From 4572-13 sp964594065 (GTDB lineage Bacteria; Planctomycetota; Phycisphaerae; Sedimentisphaerales; Anaerohalosphaeraceae), in assembly GCA_964594065.1 (NCBI GenBank), contig CAZQKX010000006.1:19711-83710 (forward strand): 64,000 nt of DNA, in the 5' to 3' direction. Below the pieces are notes generated by a model, which was given only the letters and a program-made list of their open reading frames with translations, did no database searches and was not told the DNA's origin. This document shows, piece after piece, positions 49,840-58,035 of this stretch (positions are counted from its first letter, which is position 1; each line of letters opens with the position of its first letter). A program made the position numbers and the translations under genes.

Positions 49840-50388
49840 ATGAATGAAGAAAATCTGAATAATCTTCCGCCAGAGGATGCTTCGGCCAAGCCCGATGAGG
49901 AAAAGATCAATCCTGGTCACGAAAAAACGCGGAAAAAACTGCGAATTGCCGGGATAAGTTGTATCGTTGCCGCCATTCCGCTTATGTGCATACCCTTCGT
50001 GGGTTTTCCATTAATGTTCGCCGGACTGGTAATGACCATATTCGGATTTGCCGGTAAAATGGCTCGTTATCAGGCCGCTGAAATGGCCCCGGTCCAAAAA
50101 GATACGCTCAACTATATGGCAAACGGTACACAGGAAGGCATTAAAACAGTCGGAAAAGCCGTCGGCGAAGGTTTGGCTGCCGGCATTGGTACCGGCAGGA
50201 TCAATCCTTCAGGAGCGACTGCCGAGCCCGGCGTTCGCTGCCATAAATGCAATTTCATCGAAACGTCCAACGCAAAGTTCTGTTCCAAATGCGGTGAGGC
50301 ACTGGTAAAATCCAAGCCCTGCCCAACGTGCAATGAATTAAATGATCCGGATGCGAAGTTTTGTGATAACTGCGGCAAGGCTCTTTAG
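49840..50388 (+). CDS. Membrane protein with C-terminal double zinc ribbon (DZANK type)
   Basis: 182 residues. A charged N-terminus (1-45), hydrophobic pair about 46-80 (IAGISCIVAAIPLMCIPFVGFPLMFAG, given here in part), a Gly-rich helix with TQEGIKTVGKAVGEGLAAGIG, and two zinc ribbons at the end: CHKCNFIETSNAKFCSKCG and CPTCNELNDPDAKFCDNCG, eight cysteines in all. AATTTGGAGAGA precedes the ATG. Related in style to the zinc-ribbon proteins at 12.3-14.9 kb. Function unknown. The stop overlaps the stop of the convergent gene at 50385 by four bases. Confidence 0.8.
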   Translation: MNEENLNNLPPEDASAKPDEEKINPGHEKTRKKLRIAGISCIVAAIPLMCIPFVGFPLMFAGLVMTIFGFAGKMARYQAAEMAPVQKDTLNYMANGTQEGIKTVGKAVGEGLAAGIGTGRINPSGATAEPGVRCHKCNFIETSNAKFCSKCGEALVKSKPCPTCNELNDPDAKFCDNCGKAL

Positions 50389-50714
50389 GCCTTGGACATG
50401 ACGTTTGTCTTCAAAAAGTCGAGAATTCGATGAAGCCAATTCTTATTGAAGTGCTGATGCAACAGAGTGGTGAGATTTTGAAATTCCACATAATACTCCA
50501 AGGCATTCTGATCACATGAGAGCCATTTTTGCATCCTTAAAAAATAGCGTTTCTCCAGTACACCATCCTGGGCCTTCAGGATCATGACTCCCAGTCGTTC
50601 ATGTTTTTTATCCTCAGCGGTGGTGGATTCTTCATTGTTAATGGCTCCGGCTTCAGCGCATAGATTGACCATCCCATCGATCTCAGACTGTAATTTATCA
50701 ATTTTTCGGAACAT
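50385..50714 (-). CDS. Small protein resembling the N-terminus of planctomycete FecR/anti-sigma proteins
   Basis: 109 residues. The stretch EKRYFLRMQKWLSCDQNALEYYVEFQNLTTLLHQHF follows the pattern that begins FecR-type anti-sigma proteins in planctomycetes (a helical segment, then xALxYYxExxxLxxLLxxHF; quoted here in parts: NALEYYVEFQNLTTLLHQHF). There is no TM and no FecR domain after it, so it is either a stand-alone cytoplasmic anti-sigma-like protein or a remnant. No sigma gene is adjacent. No good Shine-Dalgarno is visible. Confidence 0.55.
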   Translation of the reverse strand: MFRKIDKLQSEIDGMVNLCAEAGAINNEESTTAEDKKHERLGVMILKAQDGVLEKRYFLRMQKWLSCDQNALEYYVEFQNLTTLLHQHFNKNWLHRILDFLKTNVMSKA

Positions 50715-51243
50715 TATTCAGGTTCCCGCTACTGGTTAAACATCTGTTTTTCATCGAAACGCACTCTTTTGATACGAGATGAAAAAGCCCTTGTTCTTTT
50801 ATCGGTAAATTTCAATATCAACTTTAACAGACTGTTATTTTGAATCGTTATAGGACACCGTCGAAATCAGTAACACTCCCCAACCATATCTTTCATCCAG
50901 AATTTGCCGATTATACCGACTGTGACTATTATGACGCCTTTAATAGTTTTCAAAAGGAGGAAAATGAAGAAATAAATGACCCGCCTGTTAAGTGAATGCG
51001 GTTATTAATCGATATTTCTACTGATAACTTTATAGAGAAAAATCGTCTTATGTTGCGCTTTTTGAAAAAACTATTGAATCCCACAGAGCCCTGGAAGGAT
51101 GTCCGTCATGATCTTCGGGTTTATCCCAGCCAGCAAAGCTGCGTCAAGGACAACATGAGCCAGGTCAAACCCGAACATATGCCCCCACTAATGGTCCGAA
51201 AAGCCGCCTGGCGACGATAAATCTTCCGAACTTCGCTACTCTA
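50715..51243. other. 529-base region with decayed or very small coding sequences
   Basis: No well-supported gene. One plus-strand frame is open from about 50824 to a TGA at 50993-50995 (reading HPEFADYTDCDYYDAFNSF, then KEENEEINDPPVK) but has no ATG. It is followed directly, in the same frame, by the ATG of the ORF at 50996. A strong AAAAGGAGG (50952-50960) sits before a three-codon ATG-AAG-AAA-TAA in another frame. This looks like the debris of one or more small genes. Confidence 0.45.
50996..51220 (+). CDS. Possible small protein, low confidence
   Basis: 74 codons; an internal ATG at 51050 gives 56 (MLRFLKKLLNPTEPW, then KDVRHDLRVYPSQQS, PPLMVRKAAWRR). Basic, no known motif. The frame directly continues the open frame upstream across a TGA, which would fit a disrupted gene. 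Confidence 0.3.
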   Translation: MRLLIDISTDNFIEKNRLMLRFLKKLLNPTEPWKDVRHDLRVYPSQQSCVKDNMSQVKPEHMPPLMVRKAAWRR

Positions 51244-51954
51244 TCAAACCTTTTTCATCAGCCAGAGGGTAACAATGCCGCCGGATAACGCAAGTCTGCG
51301 GACCAATGTAAATCCGCACTGTGAAACCTCCTGAGCAAAGTTCACCTCCGTATGCCAATGATGGACCGATTGCGCCAGATACTTCAGCGGCTCTTTGGAG
51401 CCGAGTACAAAACGCCCTGCCCAGGGCATGAAATAATTGAGATACAAACGATAGAAGAACCGCAGCAGTGGATTCGTCGGCAGTGAAAACTCAAGTACGC
51501 AAAGCTTACCGTTGGATTTCAGCAGGCGGTACATTTCTTTCATCACTGCGGTCCGATTCGGAATATTGCGAATGCCAAAGGCACAGGTGGCAAAGTCAAA
51601 GCTGCTGGACTCAAGCCCGGTCTCGGATGCATCGGCGACATGCCAGTGAATCTGTTTATTCCTGACCCACGGCTTGGATTCATGGCGAAGCTGTTTGTCT
51701 TTGGCAAGCTGGATCATCGGCTCACTGATATCCAGCCCGGTGACGTCTTTGGTGTGACTGCGCTTGAGAAAAGTAAACACAAGGTCACCGGTTCCCGTGC
51801 AGACATCCAGTACACGCTGCTGAATCTTGGGATTCAGTGTCTTGATGACCTCTTGACGCCAGAGGTGATCGAGCCCAAAGCTGAACAGATGATTGAACCG
51901 GTCATAATGGTTTGCTACCGGATCAAAGCTAAATTTTGTATTTGAGGTATCCAT
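51244..51954 (-). CDS. ubiE: Demethylmenaquinone methyltransferase UbiE/MenG
   Basis: 236 residues from the ATG at 51954 (MDTSNTKFSFDPVANHYDRFNHLFSFG). Class I AdoMet methyltransferase that makes menaquinone from demethylmenaquinone. Motifs: VLDVCTGTGDLVFTF (AdoMet loop), VTGLDISEPMIQLA, ADASETGLESSSFDFATCAFGIRN, LLKSNGKLCVLEFSLP, and the UbiE signature around YFMPWAGRF. Upstream in-frame codons read through the divergent leader and do not look coding. Works after MenA, whose gene is about 1.8 kb away on the same strand. Confidence 0.93.
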   Translation of the reverse strand: MDTSNTKFSFDPVANHYDRFNHLFSFGLDHLWRQEVIKTLNPKIQQRVLDVCTGTGDLVFTFLKRSHTKDVTGLDISEPMIQLAKDKQLRHESKPWVRNKQIHWHVADASETGLESSSFDFATCAFGIRNIPNRTAVMKEMYRLLKSNGKLCVLEFSLPTNPLLRFFYRLYLNYFMPWAGRFVLGSKEPLKYLAQSVHHWHTEVNFAQEVSQCGFTLVRRLALSGGIVTLWLMKKV

Positions 51955-52032
51955 CGCCGAATTATTAAGGCATTTAAACACTATTTGTCGATATAATACC
52001 ATAATTAATATTTGAATGAAGGAAAATCCCCC

Positions 52033-53103
52033 ATGAAAAAACGCCAAATTCCTCTGATTTATGTATTTATGTGCATCTGCTGTACTGTCGGAACAATACA
52101 GGCAACCCAGAAATATGAAGTTATTGATTTGGGATCCGGCTACACTCCCTGTTGCTTCAATGATTCCGGGCAAGTTGTGATACAAAATGTTTTTAATACA
52201 AGTCAGTTATACCTCTGGGATAACGGCTCAATATCAAATATTTTTACAGCTACATGGTTTGGGCGAATCAACATCAACAACAGTGGAACAATTGTCGGAT
52301 TTTATAATGATACGATCGGAGGGCCTGGAGCTTCATTTAAAATCACTGCCGGCAGCACAGAAACGATACCGTCAGCCGCTTTTTGGAACATTAATGATCC
52401 GGGACAAATTGTACAAACTTCGACAAACCCAACGACCGGCCAATATCAAACTCATCTTTTAAATGCTGATGGAACCGTAACGGATTGCGGTAATACACTA
52501 ACGACCTTCACAGCGGGAGTCACAGTGAGCAACAGCGGACAAGTTACAGGAGCTACCGGAAATATCGATGAAGATAATTTTACCGGTTTTGTATGGGATG
52601 CTGCCTCCGGAATGCACTATTTGTCTCCATTAGCCGGAGACATGGGCGCGTTAGGCTTCGATATTACCTCAGTGGGACAGGTCGTTGGATATTCTGCCAG
52701 CAGTATGCCCCCCGGTTCAACACCATGGGAATGGGACTGGAATTTAGTCATGTGGGATGAAAACGGTGCTATTCTTGACATGGGATGCAAGATTGACCCA
52801 ATGGGGCCCAATCCGACAATGAACAACCTCAATCAAATGACAGGCACTTTAAAATTGCCAAATGATACTGATTTTGAATCTTACTTCTGGCAGGAAGGGA
52901 TGGGATTCATAAAGGCACACGATTTATCGATCAATGATAGTCTTTGGACCGTAACGGATTTATATCAAATCAATGAATTAGGGCAAATGATCGGCTCGGC
53001 AAAATTGGACGGACAATATCATGGTGTGATATTGAATCCCATCCCGGAGCCGGGAACAATTGGATTAATGCTGTTGGGAATGGTTTGCTTAAAAAGGAAA
53101 TAA
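52033..53103 (+). CDS. PEP-CTERM secreted protein with HAF repeats
   Basis: 356 residues from the ATG at 52033 with AAGGA upstream. Signal peptide MKKRQIPLIYVFMCICCTVG. About seven tandem units of the HAF type (FNDSGQVV, INNSGTIVGFYND, INDPGQIVQ, VSNSGQVTGATGN, ITSVGQVVGYSA, MNNLNQMTGTL, INELGQMIGSAKLDG), predicted to form a beta-propeller-like or repeat surface fold. The C-terminus is a canonical sorting signal: PEPGTIGLMLLGMVCLKRK (PEP, hydrophobic helix, basic end), the substrate of an exosortase (EpsH/XrtA class), which is not in this window. Confidence 0.85.
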   Translation: MKKRQIPLIYVFMCICCTVGTIQATQKYEVIDLGSGYTPCCFNDSGQVVIQNVFNTSQLYLWDNGSISNIFTATWFGRININNSGTIVGFYNDTIGGPGASFKITAGSTETIPSAAFWNINDPGQIVQTSTNPTTGQYQTHLLNADGTVTDCGNTLTTFTAGVTVSNSGQVTGATGNIDEDNFTGFVWDAASGMHYLSPLAGDMGALGFDITSVGQVVGYSASSMPPGSTPWEWDWNLVMWDENGAILDMGCKIDPMGPNPTMNNLNQMTGTLKLPNDTDFESYFWQEGMGFIKAHDLSINDSLWTVTDLYQINELGQMIGSAKLDGQYHGVILNPIPEPGTIGLMLLGMVCLKRK

Positions 53104-53104
53104 A

Positions 53105-53722
53105 CTATCGTATCGGCAGTAAAATGAAGATCGTTACATCCCAGAGAGCATGACAGATAATACAGGGCCATATTTTTTCTGTCAATGCAAACATCAGTCC
53201 CCAGAACGCCCCGCACACGGCCGATGCGGCGATGAGCATCAGGTTAAACGACCATATATGCACCAGCGTATAAACAGCCGCGGCAACGATCAATCCAGTA
53301 AGAATACCATACCGTTTTGAAAGCCGCCGCTGCACAAATCCCCGCCAGAAGATTTCTTCGGCCGGACCGATGATAAAAAATAAAAGGCCTGCAATCACCC
53401 AAGGATTTTGACCGGCGCGAATGGTATAGATCGAGTCCACCTGTGAAGCGGCAAAAGGCAGGATATATGTCGACACAAAATGCCCTACCCAGAACACGAG
53501 ATATAACACTGCCGCGGCGATAATTCCTGCTGGGATATATATCGGCTTAAAAGCATAGAGGCTGCGTAATTGCTTTCGATCCGGAACCAGTGAAGCCGCC
53601 GCTAACAAAAACGCCGTCACGGTCATCAAGGAAAAAAAGGGGATTGCATTTTTCGTCCACGGGCTGAATAAACAGAAAAACCCGCACGCGGCAATGAGCA
53701 CCATGAAAGTGACTGCCTTCAC
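53105..53722 (-). CDS. CPBP-family intramembrane metalloprotease
   Basis: 205 residues, about six TM segments. CPBP (Abi/CAAX) motifs: GPAEEIFWRGFVQRRL with Glu122, Glu123 and Arg127, then YTLVHIWSFNLMLI with His155, and IICHALWDV with His191. The family includes Rce1 and bacterial proteins linked to bacteriocin self-immunity and surface-protein processing. Overlaps menA by four bases (coupled), but the functional tie is not obvious. Confidence 0.88.
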   Translation of the reverse strand: MKAVTFMVLIAACGFFCLFSPWTKNAIPFFSLMTVTAFLLAAASLVPDRKQLRSLYAFKPIYIPAGIIAAAVLYLVFWVGHFVSTYILPFAASQVDSIYTIRAGQNPWVIAGLLFFIIGPAEEIFWRGFVQRRLSKRYGILTGLIVAAAVYTLVHIWSFNLMLIAASAVCGAFWGLMFALTEKIWPCIICHALWDVTIFILLPIR

Positions 53723-54648
53723 AAGAAGGCTCCCAAAAGAACGGAGATAATCAATAGCAAACCAAACGGCAGATGCAGCTGCGCCGTCTGCTCATCCAGC
53801 ATGGCGATCTGCTTAGGTTCGTCAACATTGCTTTTCAACGCAGCCTTGATATTTTTTACCGCCGGCGGAACGGTCAAAAATGTCAATAGCGACCACAATG
53901 GTAAAATCCTGAACGCAATCATCCCAATGGTAACAATATATGCAAAAACAATAAGAGCGCAATATTCGAGTCTCGCCCAGCGATGCCCCAGAACGGTGGC
54001 CGTACTGTTAATGCCCGCCTGGGTGTCATGCAGGATGTCACGAAGGTTGTTGCCGGAAAGGATGGCCGCCACCAGAAACCCAACAGGCAATGAAATCAAC
54101 AGAACATTGGTGTGCCAGGAGCCGGTCAGTACATAGAAACTGCCGATGACCATCAGCGGGCCCATCAGCATAAAGACGCACAAGTCGCCAAGACCGAGAT
54201 ATTTATAGCCAACCGGGGTGGCTGTGTAAAAAAAGCCGCCCAATATGCCCACCAGGCCCAACAGCAGGATCGGCCAGCCGTAAATCGCAATAAAAACCAA
54301 ACCGATGCCGGCACTGACGGCAAAAAGCAACAGTCCGACCACGAACACTTGATTAGGTGAAAGCAGTTGATCGACGAGCACCCGACTTCCGCCGTGGGTA
54401 TCGGGACGGTCAACACCTTTTCTGTAATCAAAATACTCACTAACCATGTTGGTCGCCGCATGCATCAAGAGTGAAGCAATCGCGATCAGAGGCAACAGTT
54501 CCCAGCGACCGGACTGTTTGAAATACGGCACCAATGCAGCACCCAGGAAAACGGGTGTCATGGATGCGGTAAACGAAAATGGACGGGCCGCCTGAATCCA
54601 GGCACGTAATTGATTGTGTGGTGTATCCATGGTTAACTTCGATGTCAT
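53719..54648 (-). CDS. menA: 1,4-dihydroxy-2-naphthoate prenyltransferase MenA (UbiA family)
   Basis: 309 residues, about eight to nine TM segments. UbiA family: ARPFSFTASMTPVFLGAALV, the first Asp motif NMVSEYFDYRKGVDRPDTHGGSR (N-x-x-x-D-type, given in part), LGLGDLCVFMLMGPLMV and the second motif NNLRDILHDTQAGI. The sequence around RPxxxxxxxxPV is MenA-like rather than UbiA or heme-O-synthase-like. CAGGAGACATTC precedes the ATG. Supplies the isoprenoid tail for menaquinone; UbiE completes it. Confidence 0.88.
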   Translation of the reverse strand: MTSKLTMDTPHNQLRAWIQAARPFSFTASMTPVFLGAALVPYFKQSGRWELLPLIAIASLLMHAATNMVSEYFDYRKGVDRPDTHGGSRVLVDQLLSPNQVFVVGLLLFAVSAGIGLVFIAIYGWPILLLGLVGILGGFFYTATPVGYKYLGLGDLCVFMLMGPLMVIGSFYVLTGSWHTNVLLISLPVGFLVAAILSGNNLRDILHDTQAGINSTATVLGHRWARLEYCALIVFAYIVTIGMIAFRILPLWSLLTFLTVPPAVKNIKAALKSNVDEPKQIAMLDEQTAQLHLPFGLLLIISVLLGAFL

Positions 54649-54666
54649 GAATGTCTCCTGATTTTA

Positions 54667-56016
54667 TTATTTTGGTAACATATTAACAGCGCTGATATAC
54701 ACTTGAGAACGTTGGATGTAATTCTTGAACATATCATAGCTTGCACAGGCCGGACTCATTAAAACAACATCGCCGGGTCCGGAAAGCCTGTGGGTAATTT
54801 GAACCGCCTGCTGCATTGAATCAGCCCGCTCGATAACTACACTCGAATTACCGGACTGCTGAACAGCTTCTGCAATACTGCCTGCCGTCTGACCAATCAA
54901 AACGCAGGCTTTGGCACGCTCGGCAATGCAGCGTCCAAGTTCGGTAAAACTTATTTTTTTATCATAGCCGCCGGCAATCAATATCTTGGGCTCATCGATC
55001 CCATTCAAAGCCGACATCGTACTGACCGGTGTCGTCGCTTTGGAATCGTCGTACCAGCGAACGCCATTGATGTCCGCAACGCACTGAAGCCGTTGCGGCA
55101 GCCCTTTGAATGTCGTTAGGGCTTCAGCGATCTTTGAGGGAGCGATCTCAAAACATGATACGATCGCCAGTGCCGCCGCCAGATTCGATCGGTTCGCCCT
55201 GCCGGGAAGTTGATAAACGTGTGTGTATTCATTCGGTACATCATCCGCACTGAAAGCCAGACAGGTTCGCCCCTTCTCATCCAGATATTTTTTGTACCAT
55301 GCGCCCGCAATCGAATCTTCGGAATTAAAGATCGAAACTGCCGGCGTCTCTGACCCGCATTTCTGATACTTAAATATCCCCTCCTTGACCCGGCAATAGA
55401 CTTCAAATGTACCGTGACGGTCGAGGTGATTGGGCGTCAAATTGGTGATCAGGGAAATACGCGGAGCCATTTGAATCCGTGCCAGTTGCTCCAGTTGAAA
55501 ATTGCTGATTTCCAGAACCACAAGATCATCTTCCTCAATGCGGTCAACGATATCCAAAAGCGGTTGATGGCCGATATTGCCGCTCAGCCAGATACGTCTT
55601 TCACCGGCGGCCAGCAAATGAGCCGTCAGCGAAGTCGTTGTGCTTTTTCCATTGGCCCCGGTGATACCGATGATCGGGACATCGCAGAGCTGAAAGAAGA
55701 TCTCGATCTGTGAGGTCACCAGCGCCCCGTTTTTGCGGGCGATCTGAACATATTTATTGTCCGGTCGCACAGCGGGATTAACGATCAGGATATCGGCATC
55801 TCGGAAATCCTCGATCCGATGGCCCCCCAGAGAAAAACGAACCGAAAGACCCTTCAACGCATCAAGCGAATCAGTCAGTTCCGTTTCACTGGCCAGGTCC
55901 GTCACAAGAACATCGGCACCGGCCCTGGCCGCAAACAAAGCCGAATCAACACCGCCTCCGAACCGGCCCAAGCCCATGATTACCACTTTTTTATCTTTAA
56001 AAAATGCCTGATCCAT
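54667..56016 (-). CDS. murD: UDP-N-acetylmuramoyl-L-alanine--D-glutamate ligase MurD
   Basis: 449 residues. Adds D-Glu to UDP-MurNAc-L-Ala in peptidoglycan synthesis. N-terminal Rossmann loop VVIMGLGRFGGG, ATP loop GITGANGKSTTTSL (120-126), SNFQLEQL, LTPNHLDRHGTFEVY, LPGRANRSNLAAALAIV, WYDDSKATTPVSTMSAL and AGGYDKKISFTELG, all typical. The LSPACASYDMF near the end fits MurD/MurC. Not in a mur/fts cluster here; it stands between menA and pyrF. Shows that the organism invests in peptidoglycan, in line with dapB. Confidence 0.95.
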   Translation of the reverse strand: MDQAFFKDKKVVIMGLGRFGGGVDSALFAARAGADVLVTDLASETELTDSLDALKGLSVRFSLGGHRIEDFRDADILIVNPAVRPDNKYVQIARKNGALVTSQIEIFFQLCDVPIIGITGANGKSTTTSLTAHLLAAGERRIWLSGNIGHQPLLDIVDRIEEDDLVVLEISNFQLEQLARIQMAPRISLITNLTPNHLDRHGTFEVYCRVKEGIFKYQKCGSETPAVSIFNSEDSIAGAWYKKYLDEKGRTCLAFSADDVPNEYTHVYQLPGRANRSNLAAALAIVSCFEIAPSKIAEALTTFKGLPQRLQCVADINGVRWYDDSKATTPVSTMSALNGIDEPKILIAGGYDKKISFTELGRCIAERAKACVLIGQTAGSIAEAVQQSGNSSVVIERADSMQQAVQITHRLSGPGDVVLMSPACASYDMFKNYIQRSQVYISAVNMLPK

Positions 56017-56028
56017 CAGTCTAATTTT

Positions 56029-56056
56029 GAAGAATGAATGTTGAATTATGAATTAA
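56029..56056. repeat. 7-base AT-rich tandem array
   Basis: GAAGAAT, GAATGTT, GAATTAT, GAATTAA in register, in the short gap between murD and pyrF. Confidence 0.5.
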
Positions 56057-56094
56057 AACATCAGGCCACTGTCACCGGCTTCCAAAATTTAAAT

Positions 56095-57036
56095 TTATGA
56101 GCGAGCCTTCGCCAGTTCCATTTTTGCATCAACGGTTGCCTGTTCGATACACTTTTCCCAGTTGTTGCCAAACTGATCTTTGTATTTTGGATTATCGAAA
56201 GCATAGATGATCGAGCGTGACGCATTGATCAACGCGCCCATGCCATCCTTATTGCAAAACCGCAAACAATCCGTCGCGCCAGCGCCCTGTGAACCAAACC
56301 CCGGCACCAGGAACCAGCACTTGGGAAAACGCTGGCGAAGAATGCTGGTTTCGTCCGGACTGGTACCACCGACAACCATGCCGACATTGCTGTAACCGGA
56401 CGAACCCAGACGCCGATTCTGGTTGGCGATTTCGCCGACAACGTCCGCCAGTTTTTCATACATCTTAACGCCGCCGGCATCGGCAAAGTCCTGAATCGCA
56501 CCCGCTGTTGGATTACTGGCACGGACCCAGACAAACAGACCCTTGCCCTGTTCGGTCGCTACATCTGCAAACGGCACGATTCCATCAGCACCGGCAAAAC
56601 CATTAATGGTGATCGCATCCGGCGTAATGATATCCTCCATCCCTTCAAATTCCGAATTTTCCAGGTGCGCCTGTGCATACGCTTGAGCGGTATGGCCAAT
56701 GTCACCGCGTTTGACATCACCGATCACTTCCAGCCCCAGGGCTTCAGCTTCCGCCACCAATGCGTAATATGTCTCAAGGCCTTCCCAGAGATAGCGCTCG
56801 AAATAGGCAATATTGATCTTGACCGCCGGGACCAGCGGAGCAACAACCCTTAAAGTTTTGGCGCAAAAATCAAAAATCGCATCGATGGACGCAGCGATGT
56901 CTTTTTCATCATTCATATCCCGATGGGTGCGAATGGCTTCCGGCAAACGACCATAAACCGGGTCCAGTCCCACGATCAGCGGGGTATTTTTCTTTTGAAC
57001 CGACTCACATAAACGATCTGCAAAATGACTTGCCAC
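56095..57036 (-). CDS. pyrF: Orotidine 5'-phosphate decarboxylase, type 2 PyrF
   Basis: 313 residues, the long group-2 form. Last step of UMP synthesis. LIVGLDPVYGRLPEAI at the N-terminus, AVKINIAYFERYLWEGLETY, the catalytic GDVKRGDIGHTAQAY (Asp107, Lys109, Asp112), DAITINGFAGADGIVPF, LFVWVRASNPTA, NVGMVVGGTSPDET and WFLVPGFGSQGAGATDC. GAAAGGAAACTCTG precedes the ATG. Stand-alone and divergent from the next gene. Confidence 0.95.
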   Translation of the reverse strand: MASHFADRLCESVQKKNTPLIVGLDPVYGRLPEAIRTHRDMNDEKDIAASIDAIFDFCAKTLRVVAPLVPAVKINIAYFERYLWEGLETYYALVAEAEALGLEVIGDVKRGDIGHTAQAYAQAHLENSEFEGMEDIITPDAITINGFAGADGIVPFADVATEQGKGLFVWVRASNPTAGAIQDFADAGGVKMYEKLADVVGEIANQNRRLGSSGYSNVGMVVGGTSPDETSILRQRFPKCWFLVPGFGSQGAGATDCLRFCNKDGMGALINASRSIIYAFDNPKYKDQFGNNWEKCIEQATVDAKMELAKARS

Positions 57037-57157
57037 AGAGTTTCCTTTCGAGAAAAAATGAATCCTGTATATAAAATTTTCTTCAATCCTAAAGAGCAGA
57101 CACTATAATCACAATACTCCAACAGAGCAAGTAGCAATTTCATTAAGTACGAGAATT

Positions 57158-57835
57158 ATGAACAAAACCGAAACAAAAAGACGTAAACCCCGTTTATTGC
57201 GATGGTTCTGGATTCTTTTAGTCGCCCTGATGTGTCCGGCGATGGTCGGGATTTTCCTGTGCCGCTATACGCCCCGCGCCTACCGGCCGGAGCCGGTAGA
57301 TAATCCCCGGCAGGTAAGCCGCTATTTAACCCATCAACTGGGGCCGGATTTTTATGATCAGGTGCAACTGGATAAGCCCTTCGAATTTCGGGTCGAACAG
57401 GACGGTTTGAATGATATCCTTCGTCACTGGCCCTGGCCTCAAAAAATGGATGATTTATCTTTCTCTGACCCGATAGTCTTGTTCGATGAGGGAGTGATTT
57501 ACCTGATGGGAACCGTTGAGTACAAAGGCACTTCTTCGGTTCTGACGATCATCGCCCGGCCCGCTATGATCCCCGACGGAAACCTGTCTTTAAATATTGA
57601 ATCCATTCGTTTGGGAATATTGCCGGCAAGGACGCTGATCCGTTGTTTGGTCCAACATGCTTTTGATGCATCGATGCCCTCTTTAAAAAATAATCCGCAA
57701 CTTGCAGAAATCATCCGGGCCGTCATTCATGAGGAATCCTTTGATCCTGTTTTTGATATATCCGGACAGAAGGTGAAAATCATTCAAGTCACTATCGAAG
57801 CCAAGGTTTTGATACTTCAGCTCAGGCCCCAATAA
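57158..57835 (+). CDS. Membrane-anchored protein of unknown function
   Basis: 225 residues. Basic N-terminus and one TM (about 14-37, LLRWFWILLVALMCPAMVGI), then an outer domain (VSRYLTHQLGPDFYDQVQL, LDKPFEFRVEQDGLNDILR, VIYLMGTVEYKGTSSVLTI, LSLNIESIRLGILPARTLI). The layout is a little like DUF2140/YpmS-type anchored domains, but I cannot assign a family. A TATAAT at 57104-57109 may be its -10. It ends about 200 bases before the histidine-kinase pair; those 200 bases hold no gene I can support. Confidence 0.6.
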   Translation: MNKTETKRRKPRLLRWFWILLVALMCPAMVGIFLCRYTPRAYRPEPVDNPRQVSRYLTHQLGPDFYDQVQLDKPFEFRVEQDGLNDILRHWPWPQKMDDLSFSDPIVLFDEGVIYLMGTVEYKGTSSVLTIIARPAMIPDGNLSLNIESIRLGILPARTLIRCLVQHAFDASMPSLKNNPQLAEIIRAVIHEESFDPVFDISGQKVKIIQVTIEAKVLILQLRPQ

Positions 57836-58035
57836 CTTCTCTTTATTCTCCAAAGGAAGCAAAATTATCGGACAACAGGATGGTGTTTTTGTTTCCCGAC
57901 ACCAAATTCGGCGGTTTAAAAAGGAAGAAGTGCGCTCTTATCAGACCCTGAAAAAAAGATGAAACAGCTCTTTCGCATGGTCGATACATCTTTGCGTCAT
58001 TACGATTACGGAATCTCTACAGGAACCGGAAAAAA

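Noticed and set aside
50952..50975. Leader peptide gene (ATG-AAG-AAA-TAA after a strong ribosome-binding site)
   Set aside because: Three codons, no attenuator structure, and no intact downstream gene to regulate.
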